Shown in pieces: positions 31,549 through 40,548 of a DNA stretch of 64,000 nt. The position numbers and the translations under genes are program-made. Below the pieces are notes generated by a model. It was not told where the DNA came from and did not search any database. It saw nothing but the letters and a program-made list of their open reading frames with translations. How positions within the stretch are numbered: the stretch's first letter is position 1; each line of letters begins with the position of its first letter. This DNA is from Microbulbifer mangrovi (GTDB lineage: Bacteria; Pseudomonadota; Gammaproteobacteria; Pseudomonadales; Cellvibrionaceae), in contig NZ_LZDE01000343.1 of assembly GCF_002009015.1 (NCBI RefSeq), forward strand, positions 1 through 64,000. Reading direction: 5' to 3'.

Positions 31549-32145
31549 ATGGAAGTTTCAACCATCGTCTGGCTGGTAATTCTGGCTGCGCTGGCGTTTT
31601 ACATCATCAGCATTTACAACAAGCTTGTATCCCTCAAGAACCGCTATGAAAACGCGTTTGCCCAGATCGAGGTGCAACTCAAGCGTCGCTACGACCTGAT
31701 CCCTAACCTGGTGGAATCTGCCAAGGCCTACCTAAAGCACGAGCGGGAGACCCTGGAAGCAGTGATCAGTGCGCGTAACTCGGCGCTGGCCGGCCTGAAA
31801 GCCGCCGCCAGTAACCCGGGCTCCGCCGCGGCCATGGCAGACCTCGGCAACGCCGAGGGGGTTCTGGCCAACGCCCTGGGTCGACTGAACGTGGTCATGG
31901 AGGCCTATCCGGATCTGAAGGCCAACCAGACCGTTCAGCAAGTAATGGAAGAACTGACCAGCACAGAGAACAAGGTGTCCTTTGCGCGCCAGGCATTCAA
32001 CGACGGGGTGACCGCATACAACACCTTCCGCCAGAGCTTCCCCCCGGTCTTCTTTGCCGGCTTCTTCGGCCACCGTGAGAACGGCAAGCTGCTGGAATTT
32101 GCCGATTCTGAAGTCTTCCAGGCTGCCCCCAAAGTCCAATTCTGA
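31549..32145 (+). CDS. lemA: LemA family protein
   Basis: The 198-residue protein has an N-terminal membrane helix (about residues 5-23) followed by a LemA helical-bundle domain, with the typical [19 protein letters not shown] segment. LemA proteins have no settled biochemical role. They are often next to membrane metalloproteases, and here an M48 protease begins 9 bp downstream, so the two probably work together at the inner membrane. Confidence 0.92.
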   Translation: MEVSTIVWLVILAALAFYIISIYNKLVSLKNRYENAFAQIEVQLKRRYDLIPNLVESAKAYLKHERETLEAVISARNSALAGLKAAASNPGSAAAMADLGNAEGVLANALGRLNVVMEAYPDLKANQTVQQVMEELTSTENKVSFARQAFNDGVTAYNTFRQSFPPVFFAGFFGHRENGKLLEFADSEVFQAAPKVQF

Positions 32146-32154
32146 CGCGCTGCC

Positions 32155-34161
32155 ATGAACTTTTTTGAATATCAGGACAAAGCCCGGCGCAATTCCACCC
32201 TGCTGGTCGCGCTGTTCGCGGCGGCAGTGCTCGGTCTGATCGCCATTACCACCCTGTTTATTGCCGTGCTGACCCACTACTCCCGAGGACAGGGCTCGGC
32301 CGCTTCTGTCGGCGCCATGTTGGGCAACCTGGGATGGCACACGGTGGCCGGCATTGCGGTGACCATCGCCGCGATTATTGCCGTGGCGACGGCGTTCCGC
32401 CTGCGTCAATTAGCGGCCGGAGGGCGCGCAGTGGCGGAATCCCTGGGGGGAAAGAAGATCAATATTTCCCCCTCAGGCCTCGCGGAACAGCGCGCCCTGA
32501 ATGTGGTGGAAGAGATGGCGCTCGCATCCGGGACCCCGGTGCCGGATGTCTACATCATCGAAGACGACGCAATCAACGCGTTTGCCGCCGGCTACAAGCC
32601 CGCCGATGCCGTGGTCGGACTCACCCGCGGCTGTATTGAACAACTCAACCGGGACGAGTTGCAGGGTGTTGTGGCCCACGAGTTCAGTCATATCTTCAAT
32701 GGCGACATGCGCCTCAACTTACGCATTGTCGGCCTGCTGCACGGCATCCTGATCATCGGCTTGCTGGGCAGCTGGCTGCTGCGCGGCAGCTACTGGAGCG
32801 GCGGACGCGATAATCGGGGGCGCGCGGCCGCCTTGGGCATCGGCGCTGGACTGGTGGTGATCGGGTACACCGGCACCTTTTTCGGCAACCTGATCAAGTC
32901 GGCAGTGAGCCGCCAGCGGGAATATCTGGCGGATGCCTCGGCCGTGCAATTCACCCGCAGCAATCAGGGAATCGCCGGTGCGCTGAAAAAAATTGGCAAC
33001 TACACAGCGGGCTCCAACCTGCACGCCGCAAACGCCAGCGAATTCAGCCACATGTATTTCGCGAGTAGCCTGAAACACTCACTACTTGGGATGTTCGCCA
33101 CGCACCCGCCACTGGCTGCACGTATCAGCAGACTGGACCCCGGCTGGCAGGGCTGGAGTGCACAGGTACAAGGATCGCAACCGGCTTCGGATCTTACCGA
33201 AGCGGCGCGCCCCACCGCTGGCGAGCAGGTATCGCAGCTGCACGAGGCAATACAGGCTCCCCCGATGACCGCGCCTGCCGACACCGGCAATCCGTATCAG
33301 GCCCAGTTAGGCCAGGTACTGGAAACCGTCGACAACAATATTGCCTCCCCGTCCGCAGGGCATATGGCCCTGGGACGCGAGCTGCTGTCCCGGGTTCCGG
33401 CGGACCTCAAAGCCGCAGCCCATGATCCGTTTGTCGCCCGCGCCCTGGTATACGGCCTGTTGATAGCGCCGGAACAGCAGGCACTACAGCGCGACATCCT
33501 GGCCAGCGCAGCGCACCCGGCTGTACTGCGGGAATACACCAAAATTGGACCGGCGCTCAAACAGCTGCCCGTGGATTGCCGACTGCCACTGCTCGACCTG
33601 TGCATACCGGCACTCAAGGCACTGGCGCCCCAGCAGTACCAGATCTTCAAACGCAACGTGATCAAGCTGTTGCGTGCGGATGGCAAGATAGAAATCTGGG
33701 AATGGGCGCTCTACCGGGTACTGATGCACGGCCTGGAGGGCGCACCGGATTTTCAGCGCAAAGCCGGTAACGGTAGCGCCAAGAGCATCAGCGACGCGCA
33801 TAGATTTCTCCTGGCCACCATGGCCCACGCGGGTCACGAGGCCTATCTGGATGCCCGCCGCGCCTACGACGCGGGGCAGACACATCTGGGGTTATCGCCC
33901 ACCACCCTGCCCGCTCGCAGTGACATCACCCTGCAGAGACTGGACAAGGCACTGGCGATCGCCTCGGGTACCGCGCCGCTGAAAAAGCCCGCATTTCTCA
34001 AATCCCTCGCCGTAACCCTGGCCCACGACGGTGTGGTTGAAGGCACAGAGGTGGAATTACTTCGGGCAATTGCAGACTGCCTCGATTGCCCCATGCCACC
34101 GGTCGCCCTGAACGGCATCACCACCGCCACTGCGCCGACGGCAGATACAACCGCTGCCTGA
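32155..34161 (+). CDS. M48 family membrane metalloprotease with TerB-like C-terminal part
   Basis: The 668-residue protein has membrane helices near residues 18-42 and 62-82, then an HtpX-like M48 protease domain. The zinc motif is HEFSH at 175-179, and the third ligand is probably the Glu in RQREYLADAS. Further hydrophobic helices lie between these. After about residue 330 there is a long non-protease part. Near 500-650 it contains two stretches, LLRADGKIEIWEWALYRVL and LAHDGVVEGTEVELLRAI, that look like acidic TerB-type helices. It follows lemA by 9 bp. HtpX-like membrane quality control is likely; the tail is unexplained. Confidence 0.88.
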   Translation: MNFFEYQDKARRNSTLLVALFAAAVLGLIAITTLFIAVLTHYSRGQGSAASVGAMLGNLGWHTVAGIAVTIAAIIAVATAFRLRQLAAGGRAVAESLGGKKINISPSGLAEQRALNVVEEMALASGTPVPDVYIIEDDAINAFAAGYKPADAVVGLTRGCIEQLNRDELQGVVAHEFSHIFNGDMRLNLRIVGLLHGILIIGLLGSWLLRGSYWSGGRDNRGRAAALGIGAGLVVIGYTGTFFGNLIKSAVSRQREYLADASAVQFTRSNQGIAGALKKIGNYTAGSNLHAANASEFSHMYFASSLKHSLLGMFATHPPLAARISRLDPGWQGWSAQVQGSQPASDLTEAARPTAGEQVSQLHEAIQAPPMTAPADTGNPYQAQLGQVLETVDNNIASPSAGHMALGRELLSRVPADLKAAAHDPFVARALVYGLLIAPEQQALQRDILASAAHPAVLREYTKIGPALKQLPVDCRLPLLDLCIPALKALAPQQYQIFKRNVIKLLRADGKIEIWEWALYRVLMHGLEGAPDFQRKAGNGSAKSISDAHRFLLATMAHAGHEAYLDARRAYDAGQTHLGLSPTTLPARSDITLQRLDKALAIASGTAPLKKPAFLKSLAVTLAHDGVVEGTEVELLRAIADCLDCPMPPVALNGITTATAPTADTTAA

Positions 34162-34197
34162 GCAGCCCCAACCGCAAGATTTGAATTAGTGAAACGC

Positions 34198-34224
34198 AAG
34201 AAGCCGGCGTTAAGCCGGCTTCTT
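34198..34224. terminator. Terminator between M48 protease and Yip1 gene
   Basis: An 11-bp perfect stem (34198-34208 with 34214-34224, 5-nt loop) with GCCGGC core lies between two convergent genes. The T tract on each strand is only moderate (CTTCTT). Confidence 0.75.
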
Positions 34225-34253
34225 CATGTCTGCGGAAATCTTGATTCTGTCCG

Positions 34254-34877
34254 CTAGGTGTAGAGATGCTGGTAAACAGGACCAACACCCATGGTCCAAA
34301 TGATAACTGAGCAAATCATAATGGTGACCAGCCCCACCAGCCCGATGGTAAGCACGGCACTTGCGTACAGAAAAGCACGCTCTTTACTCATATTCATCAG
34401 GATCGGTATACCCTCGTACAAAAGGTAAACCGAGTAGATTCCCGCAAGCCCCATCACAGTCACCACCAGCCACAGATGGGGATAGAGCATTACGATCCCC
34501 GCCAGCAGCACCGGCGTGGTAATGAAAACCGCCAACGCGGTGCCCTCGTAATGCCGCGTGGGCTCATCGCCCTCGACCCCGTAGGCCTTGGCCATCCAGT
34601 TTATAAACTCGCCCACCAGGTAGATCCCGACCAGCAGCGCGATGTAGGTAATCACCGCAAGGCTACCCCCACTGGCAGGGGTGAGCTTGGATACATGGCC
34701 GCCGAGCTCGAACCCGACCTGGGTAACGCCGATATACCCCGCAATACAGGGAATCAGCGCCAGAATCGGCACATGGCTGAAGAATACTTGTAGAAACGAG
34801 TGCTTATCGGCGCGAATCGCCTGCCACTCTTTGTCCGGGTTGGTAAAAATGCCGATGGTATGGCTTAGTAATCTCAC
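34254..34877 (-). CDS. Yip1 family inner-membrane protein
   Basis: The 207-residue protein has about five hydrophobic segments in its second two thirds and begins with the bacterial Yip1-type segment around TNPDKEWQAIRADK. Function is unknown. I start it at the GTG at 34877 because AGGAG stands 8 bp upstream. The frame is open to 34961, but the added residues are polar and unlike the family. It stands alone, between the M48 gene and sspB. Confidence 0.82.
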   Translation of the reverse strand: MRLLSHTIGIFTNPDKEWQAIRADKHSFLQVFFSHVPILALIPCIAGYIGVTQVGFELGGHVSKLTPASGGSLAVITYIALLVGIYLVGEFINWMAKAYGVEGDEPTRHYEGTALAVFITTPVLLAGIVMLYPHLWLVVTVMGLAGIYSVYLLYEGIPILMNMSKERAFLYASAVLTIGLVGLVTIMICSVIIWTMGVGPVYQHLYT

Positions 34878-35057
34878 GCGAGTCTCTCCTACGCACTGCT
34901 TGATTGCAGTATCGGAAGACCACCGCCAATTCACCAATCGATAACAGGAATAAGGCGTCAACTTTTACGCCAGCAAGCACCGAAGTAGAGCAGGAAAAGA
35001 GTTCCGCGACGGGAATCTGCGGGCGCAGACAAAACTCGAGGGCCGAGACAGTGCAAA

Positions 35058-35075
35058 CCCCGGCACTGACCGGGG
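35058..35075 (-). terminator. Possible terminator after sspB
   Basis: A 6-bp GC stem (35058-35063 with 35070-35075, 6-nt loop) lies about 25 bp past the sspB stop. The following minus-strand sequence begins GTTTGC, so the T tract is short. This is a weak candidate. Confidence 0.4.
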
Positions 35076-35098
35076 CGCACAGCCACTGACGGGTAGCG

Positions 35099-35506
35099 TT
35101 ACTTGACCACCCGCAGAGAGGGCTTTTTGGATGGCTTTTTGAGCGTGGTTGGCGGGGTCGGCTCCGGCGGTTCCGGCGTTTCTTCCGGTTCGAATACCAT
35201 ACCCTGCCCGTTTTCCCGGGCATAGATGCCAACTACCGCCCCTACCGGCACCTGGATGTCGGTAGGTACACCGCCGAAGCGCGCGTTGAAGCGGATAGCA
35301 TAGTTGTCCATGGTCAGTCCCATCACCGCGGTTTCAGAGACATTCAGGACAATCTGCCCATCTTCATTCACGTGCTGCTGGGGAACCAGCACACCGTTCA
35401 TATGGGTGTCCACCAACAGGTACGGGGTGCACTTGTTGTCGGTAATCCACTCATAGAACGCCCGCAACAGATAGGGGCGATTCGGGGTCATCGGCGGCTT
35501 ATTCAA
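35099..35506 (-). CDS. sspB: ClpXP protease specificity-enhancing factor SspB
   Basis: SspB delivers ssrA-tagged proteins and other substrates to ClpXP. The 135-residue protein has the folded substrate-binding domain (about residues 5-105), a Pro/Glu-rich linker and the C-terminal peptide SLRVVK. That last segment is the ClpX-docking motif known from the Escherichia coli protein. It follows sspA by 8 bp in the usual operon. Confidence 0.96.
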   Translation of the reverse strand: MNKPPMTPNRPYLLRAFYEWITDNKCTPYLLVDTHMNGVLVPQQHVNEDGQIVLNVSETAVMGLTMDNYAIRFNARFGGVPTDIQVPVGAVVGIYARENGQGMVFEPEETPEPPEPTPPTTLKKPSKKPSLRVVK

Positions 35507-35514
35507 TCAGCACC

Positions 35515-36144
35515 TCAAGAGCGCATTTCGCGCTCAAATTCGGTCAGACTCTGCTGGAATGCTTCCCGTGCGAACAGGCGATCCATGTAGTCCAACAGCG
35601 GCTTGGCCTGTTTGGTCTTGGGCAGCGCGATTTCCAGCTGGTCCAGACGCCACAACAGGGGGGCCATACAGCAGTCCACCAGCGAGAACTCCTCGTTAAA
35701 GAAGTACGGCAGGTCGGTAAACATCGGCGCAATGCCCACCAGGCTGTCGCGAAGCTCTTTGCGAGCGGCAGCCACATCTTTGCCGCCGGCGAGGATCTTG
35801 TCTACCAGCGGACACCAGTCGCGCTCGATACGATGCATGATCTGACGGCTCTGCGCACGAGCTACCGGGTAAACCGGCAGTAGCGGCGGATGCGGGAAGC
35901 GCTCGTCCAGATACTCCATCATCACCTTGGTTTCGAACAGCACCAGATCGCGATCCACCAGGGTGGGCAGAGAGTTGTACGGGTTGAGGTCTGCGAGCTC
36001 CGACGGCTTGTCGTCTGGATCTACATCAATGATATCAACGGAAACACCTTTCTCCGCCAGGACGATACGCACCCGGTGGCTAAAGTGACAACGACCATCG
36101 GAAAAGAAGGTCATGGAGGAGCGCTTGTTAGTGGGCACACCCAT
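35515..36144 (-). CDS. sspA: Stringent starvation protein A
   Basis: SspA is a glutathione-S-transferase-fold protein that binds RNA polymerase and changes transcription under starvation and acid stress. The 209-residue protein has the thioredoxin-like N-terminus ([20 protein letters not shown]) and a helical C-terminal domain with the [14 protein letters not shown] segment. The catalytic serine or cysteine of true GSTs is not apparent, as in the family. Order with sspB and the bc1 genes is the standard gammaproteobacterial one. Confidence 0.96.
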   Translation of the reverse strand: MGVPTNKRSSMTFFSDGRCHFSHRVRIVLAEKGVSVDIIDVDPDDKPSELADLNPYNSLPTLVDRDLVLFETKVMMEYLDERFPHPPLLPVYPVARAQSRQIMHRIERDWCPLVDKILAGGKDVAAARKELRDSLVGIAPMFTDLPYFFNEEFSLVDCCMAPLLWRLDQLEIALPKTKQAKPLLDYMDRLFAREAFQQSLTEFEREMRS

Positions 36145-36203
36145 TGTGGAACTACCTCAATCTACCGGCCGGTGTTAATCCGACCTTTTTCAAAACGGAA
36201 ACC

Positions 36204-36237
36204 GGGCGGCTGGGCTGAACCGGAAAACCGGCCGCCC
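36204..36237 (-). terminator. Probable terminator after cytochrome b/c1
   Basis: A 7-bp GC stem (36204-36210 with 36231-36237) encloses a 20-nt loop with its own short repeat. On the minus strand it is followed by GGTTTCCGTTTTG. It lies about 30 bp past the cytochrome gene stop. Confidence 0.45.
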
Positions 36238-36265
36238 ACCACCCGGAAAAACTGCTGGCTATCGC

Positions 36266-38467
36266 TTAGTGGTGAATATCTTTCCAGTATTCGCGATTCA
36301 GCAGCCAGGCAAAGATAAAGAACACCAGAATGAACGCCAGCACATAGAAGCCGATACGTTTGCGGGATTCCGCCATAGGTTCCGCAACGTATTCCATGAA
36401 GTTCACCAGGTCGTACACCGCCTGATCGTACTCCACGTCGTCCATGGAGCCCTTCACCTTGTTGACCTTCAGGCTACCGCAGTTGGCATCCATGATCGGG
36501 TTACCCAACTCATCGCGCACCACCTTGCCGTGATCGCGCTTGGGACCGGGTGCACATTCAGGCAGACCCTGGAGCTCCATCAGCACGTGCGGCATGCCCA
36601 CATTGGGAAACACCTTGTTGTTCACCCCGGTCGGACGGCTTTCGTCCTTGTAGAAGCTTCGCAGGTAAGTGTAAAGCCATTCAGGAGAGCGTGCGCGTGC
36701 AACCAGGGTCAGGTCCGGGGGCGCGGCACCAAACCACACCTTGGAGTCATCCGGGCGCATGGAGATTTCCATCAGGTCGCCGATTTTGTCGTCGCCCAGC
36801 ACCAGATTCTGCAGCATCAACTCATTCGGGATATCCAGATCGGTAGCGACACGCTCCCAGCGGGAGAAGTTCGCACTGTGACAACCCATGCAGTAGTTGA
36901 CGAAATACTTGGCGCCGCGCTGCAGGGAGGGTTTGTCAGCCAGATCGATGTTGATGTGGTCCAACTCAACAGAGCTCTCCGCACCTACCGCCTTGATCGG
37001 CACAAACGCCAGCAGCGCAACAGTGATAAAGCCACCCACCAACAGAATGAAGGACTTGCTGCCAGACGGACTGGTAACACGAGCCGGCTCCGGATGCACT
37101 GCATCGCGGTTGGTCAGCCACGGAAGTACCGCGAAGAAGACTGCAAACAACAGCGATACTGCGCAGACAAACAGGCTCGCTTTCCAGTTGACCAGGGCCA
37201 TCCACAGGAACATGAAGGCGAAGGCACCGCTGACGATCCAGGACGCCAACCCTTTACGGGTGGTCGGATTGGTCCAGATCGGCATGGTTACAAAGAACGC
37301 GAAGTAGAACAGGGTCGCTACCTGCGCCAGGAAATTACGTCCGGGGGTCGGAGACTTCACACCCAGATAGCCCAGGATGATGAACACCGCGGCAAACACC
37401 AGCAGCAGGACTTTCGGCAGAATACCCTTGTAGCGGATGGACCTTACCGGGCTCTTGTCGAGCCAGGGCAATACAAACAGGACCGCAATGGCCGCACCCA
37501 TGGCCACCAGGCCGAGGAACTTGGCAGTCAGCGGACCGATGTCCATGGTCACTGCACGCAGCACAGCGTAGAACGGCGTGAAGTACCATACCGGGGCAAT
37601 GTGTTCCGGCGTCTTCAGCGGGTTCGCCTCTTCAAAGTTGGCGTATTCGAGGAAGAAACCGCCCATTTCCGGGAAGAAGAACACCACCACACAGAATGCG
37701 AACAGGAATACCGCAATACCAACCAGGTCGTGCACGGTGTAGTACGGATGGAAGGCAACGCCGTCCAGCGGCACGCCGTTTTCATCTTTGTTCTTTTTAA
37801 TCTCGATGCCGTCCGGGTTGTTGGAACCCACTTCGTGCAGCGCCAGGATGTGCAGCACAACCAGCAGCACCAGTACCAGCGGCAGCGCAATCACGTGCAA
37901 AGAGAAGAAGCGTGTCAGGGTAATACCGGAGATCAGGTAGTCACCGCGAATCCACTGCACCAGGTCTTCACCGATACCGGGAATAGCGCCAAACAGGGAT
38001 ACGATCACCTGTGCCCCCCAGTAGGACATCTGGCCCCACGGCAGCACGTACCCCATGAAGGCTTCCGCCATCAGGACCAGATAGATACACATGCCGAAGA
38101 TCCACACCAGCTCACGCGGCGGCTTGTAAGAGCCGTACATCAGGCCGCGGAACATATGCAGGTAGACCACCACGAAAAACGCCGAGGCGCCGGTGGAGTG
38201 CAGGTAGCGGATAATCCACCCCATTTCGACATCACGCATGATGTATTCAACGGAGGCGAAGGCCCCTTCCGCGGAAGGGTTGTAGCTCATGACCAGCCAG
38301 ATACCGGTCAGCAGCTGGTTCACCAGTACCAGCATCGACAGTACGCCGAAGAAGTACCAGAGGTTGAAGTTCTTGGGCGCGTAATACTTGCCCATGTGGG
38401 TATCCCACGCGCGGTAGATCGGCAGGCGCTGATCGACCCAATCACCCAATGCGGTTAACCAGTTCAT
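36266..38467 (-). CDS. Cytochrome bc1 complex, fused cytochrome b and cytochrome c1
   Basis: One 733-residue frame encodes both haem subunits of ubiquinol:cytochrome c reductase. Residues 1 to about 400 are cytochrome b, with haem ligands His90, His104, His191 and His206 and the Qo motif PVWYFTPFYA. Residues 405-450 add two hydrophobic helices not usual at this point. Residues 470-495 resemble a signal/anchor ending KAVGA, followed by cytochrome c1 with the haem c site CMGCH at 526-530 and a C-terminal anchor helix (about 705-725). Separate petB and petC genes are normal in gammaproteobacteria. A cleaved b-c1 precursor is known in Bradyrhizobium (FbcH), and the same processing seems likely here. 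It overlaps petA by 4 bp. Confidence 0.92.
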   Translation of the reverse strand: MNWLTALGDWVDQRLPIYRAWDTHMGKYYAPKNFNLWYFFGVLSMLVLVNQLLTGIWLVMSYNPSAEGAFASVEYIMRDVEMGWIIRYLHSTGASAFFVVVYLHMFRGLMYGSYKPPRELVWIFGMCIYLVLMAEAFMGYVLPWGQMSYWGAQVIVSLFGAIPGIGEDLVQWIRGDYLISGITLTRFFSLHVIALPLVLVLLVVLHILALHEVGSNNPDGIEIKKNKDENGVPLDGVAFHPYYTVHDLVGIAVFLFAFCVVVFFFPEMGGFFLEYANFEEANPLKTPEHIAPVWYFTPFYAVLRAVTMDIGPLTAKFLGLVAMGAAIAVLFVLPWLDKSPVRSIRYKGILPKVLLLVFAAVFIILGYLGVKSPTPGRNFLAQVATLFYFAFFVTMPIWTNPTTRKGLASWIVSGAFAFMFLWMALVNWKASLFVCAVSLLFAVFFAVLPWLTNRDAVHPEPARVTSPSGSKSFILLVGGFITVALLAFVPIKAVGAESSVELDHINIDLADKPSLQRGAKYFVNYCMGCHSANFSRWERVATDLDIPNELMLQNLVLGDDKIGDLMEISMRPDDSKVWFGAAPPDLTLVARARSPEWLYTYLRSFYKDESRPTGVNNKVFPNVGMPHVLMELQGLPECAPGPKRDHGKVVRDELGNPIMDANCGSLKVNKVKGSMDDVEYDQAVYDLVNFMEYVAEPMAESRKRIGFYVLAFILVFFIFAWLLNREYWKDIHH

Positions 38468-39063
38468 ACGGCGCCCTCCTGATCCACACCAATTACGATG
38501 ACGTCGTCACTTTCATAGGAGTACGGCGGTACATCCAGGTTGGTCGGCGCAGGAACGCCCTTGTACACACGGCCGGCCAAATCGTATTTGGAACCGTGAC
38601 AGGGGCAGAAGAAACCGCCCATCCACTCGCTGCCACCGAGGTCTGCAGCACCCACTTCCGGGCGGTACATCGGTGCGCAACCCAGGTGGGTACAGAGACC
38701 GACCAGAACCAGAGTCTGGGCCTTGATGGCACGATTTTCAGGATCGACGTAAGCAGGCTGATTGGATTCAGCTGACTGGGGATCGCGCAGCAGCGGATCC
38801 ACTTTGACGAGGTTATCCAGGGACTCCTGGGTCCGGCGCACCACGTACACCGGCTTGCCGCGCCACTCGACGGTGACCATCTGGCCCGGCTCCAGTTTGC
38901 TGATATTGTATTTGACTGGCGCGCCGGCGGCTTTTGCCTTGGCGCTCGGATTCCAGGAGGCGACAAAAGGTACAGCGACCCCAACCGCGCCAGCACCACC
39001 TACAACTGAGGTGGCAGCGGTCAGAAATCTGCGACGCCCCACATTTACACCGTCATCACTCAT
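38464..39063 (-). CDS. petA: Ubiquinol-cytochrome c reductase Rieske iron-sulfur subunit
   Basis: The Rieske protein takes an electron from ubiquinol and passes it to cytochrome c1. The 199-residue protein has an N-terminal twin-arginine-like motif (GRRRFLTAAT) leading into a membrane helix. Its 2Fe-2S motifs are CTHLGC and CPCHGS. It is the first gene of the bc1 operon and overlaps the cytochrome gene by 4 bp. The 500 bp upstream should contain its promoter. Confidence 0.97.
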   Translation of the reverse strand: MSDDGVNVGRRRFLTAATSVVGGAGAVGVAVPFVASWNPSAKAKAAGAPVKYNISKLEPGQMVTVEWRGKPVYVVRRTQESLDNLVKVDPLLRDPQSAESNQPAYVDPENRAIKAQTLVLVGLCTHLGCAPMYRPEVGAADLGGSEWMGGFFCPCHGSKYDLAGRVYKGVPAPTNLDVPPYSYESDDVIVIGVDQEGAV

Positions 39064-39564
39064 GACGTAGTTCTCCCATCACAGCGCCCCGCATAACCTG
39101 CATCAACGCAAGCCCGAGGCTGACTGGCCCAAACCCAAAAATTCCGGAAACCTTCTGCGATAAATCTGTCTGGCCAGCATGTGCGGTGACTCAGGGTAAC
39201 CCGCAAATGGCAGCGACGGTGCAGCCCCAACGGTTCAATACCAGAGAGAACAGAGCACCCGCACAGCGGCAATCGAGCTACCACTGCAAATCAGAGACTT
39301 AAATCAGAAACTCCCCTACAACTGGCCCGCTCGCTTGACCATAGAACAAAGTAGCCAAACCCCAAGTGCAAGCGGATAGAAATTCGCGCAATGTTAAAGA
39401 AAATGCCAAACCTATACAAGGCGAAACCGGAAGGGAACACCGGCAACCTCGCGGCGAACTGGCGGCATTTTAAACAAACAAGACCTGCAGCACAGTGCGC
39501 GGAAAGCCCTGCAGGCAAAAAAAAGCCCGGCATTTGCCGGGCCCAAAAATAAAGTAATTCTCGC
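39064..39564. other. petA upstream region
   Basis: Apart from the rpsI terminator at its right end, these 501 bp show no gene. One short open frame upstream of petA on the minus strand (39060-39284) has no ribosome site and no family features. I could not find a convincing -35/-10 pair for petA. Confidence 0.4.
39517..39542 (-). terminator. Intrinsic terminator after rpsI
   Basis: A 7-bp GC stem (39525-39531 with 39536-39542, 4-nt loop) is followed on the minus strand by eight T residues (39524-39517). It lies 22 bp past the rpsI stop. Confidence 0.88.
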
Positions 39565-39957
39565 TTAACGCTTGGAGAATTGCGGCTTCTTACGCGCTTT
39601 GCGCAGACCGACTTTCTTACGTTCAACAGCACGCGCATCGCGAGTCACGTAACCGGCTGCACGCAGCGGCTGACGCAGGGACTCATCGTACTGCATCAGA
39701 GCGCGGGTCAGGCCGTGACGGATAGCACCCGCCTGACCGAAGGAACCGCCGCCCTTCACAGTAACATTGATGTCAAATTTTTCGACCATATCGACCATTT
39801 CCAGCGGCTGACGCACGATCATGCGCGCCACTTCGCGGCCGAAGTATTCGTCCAGGGTACGACCGTTTACGCTGATTTTGCCTTCACCCTGCTGAATGAA
39901 TACACGAGCAGTGGAGGTCTTGCGACGGCCGGTACCGTAATATTGAGTTGTTGCCAT
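39565..39957 (-). CDS. rpsI: 30S ribosomal protein S9
   Basis: S9 binds the 3' domain of 16S rRNA, and its basic tail reaches the P-site tRNA. The 130-residue protein has the [13 protein letters not shown] start and ends with the conserved KKPQFSKR tail. It follows rplM by 15 bp. Confidence 0.98.
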   Translation of the reverse strand: MATTQYYGTGRRKTSTARVFIQQGEGKISVNGRTLDEYFGREVARMIVRQPLEMVDMVEKFDINVTVKGGGSFGQAGAIRHGLTRALMQYDESLRQPLRAAGYVTRDARAVERKKVGLRKARKKPQFSKR

Positions 39958-39972
39958 GAGAATGCTTTCCGT

Positions 39973-40401
39973 TTAGATCGACAGTTCAATCGGCTGCTGC
40001 GCCGCATGAGGATGTTCGCTACCCTTGTACACCTTCAGTTTCTTGAACATGGCGCGACCCAGAGGGCCTTTCGGGAGCATGCCTTTAACCGCACTTTGGA
40101 TAGTGCGCTCAGGCGCCTTGTCGATCAGCTTCTCAAAGCTGATGGATTTCAGACCACCAGGGTAGCCGGAGTGGCTGTGGTAGATCTTGTCTTTGGCCTT
40201 GTTGCCGGTCACGCGGACCTTCTCGGCGTTGATCACAACGATGTAATCGCCGGTGTCCACGTGGGGCGTGTATTCAGGCTTGTGCTTGCCGCGCAGGCGG
40301 TGAGCGATCTCGGCGGAAATACGGCCGAGAGTCTTATCCGCAGCGTCAACAATGTACCAGTCGCGAGTTACCGCTTCCGGCTTGGCACTGTAAGTCTTCA
40401 T
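39973..40401 (-). CDS. rplM: 50S ribosomal protein L13
   Basis: L13 is an early-assembly protein of the large subunit. From the ATG at 40401 the protein has 142 residues, exactly the Escherichia coli length, and begins [11 protein letters not shown] as the family does. The frame is open to 40494, but the promoter (40460-40488) lies inside that extension. L13 is known to repress its own mRNA through the leader in Escherichia coli; whether this holds here cannot be read from sequence. Confidence 0.98.
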   Translation of the reverse strand: MKTYSAKPEAVTRDWYIVDAADKTLGRISAEIAHRLRGKHKPEYTPHVDTGDYIVVINAEKVRVTGNKAKDKIYHSHSGYPGGLKSISFEKLIDKAPERTIQSAVKGMLPKGPLGRAMFKKLKVYKGSEHPHAAQQPIELSI

Positions 40402-40459
40402 GTTATAAAACACCTGTATGTGGCCCCGGAAATGGAGCCGTCCCACGAAAAGAGCGCGA

Positions 40460-40488
40460 ATACTACATAAGCGCTCAGGGCATTTCAA
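40460..40488 (-). promoter_or_regulatory. rplM-rpsI sigma-70 promoter
   Basis: On the minus strand -35 TTGAAA (40488-40483) and -10 TAGTAT (40465-40460) are separated by 17 bp. The start site would be near 40453, giving a leader of about 50 nt before rplM. Confidence 0.75.
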
Positions 40489-40548
40489 GCCCAAATTTGA
40501 CCATTATGTGACCAGCGGGAACCGTCAACTCCCGGAGCCCGCTCCACC

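Noticed and set aside
36269-38458. 729-codon open frame on the plus strand opposite cytochrome b/c1
   Set aside because: It is an antisense shadow: rich in His, Gln and Arg, without family features, and fully covered by the real cytochrome gene.
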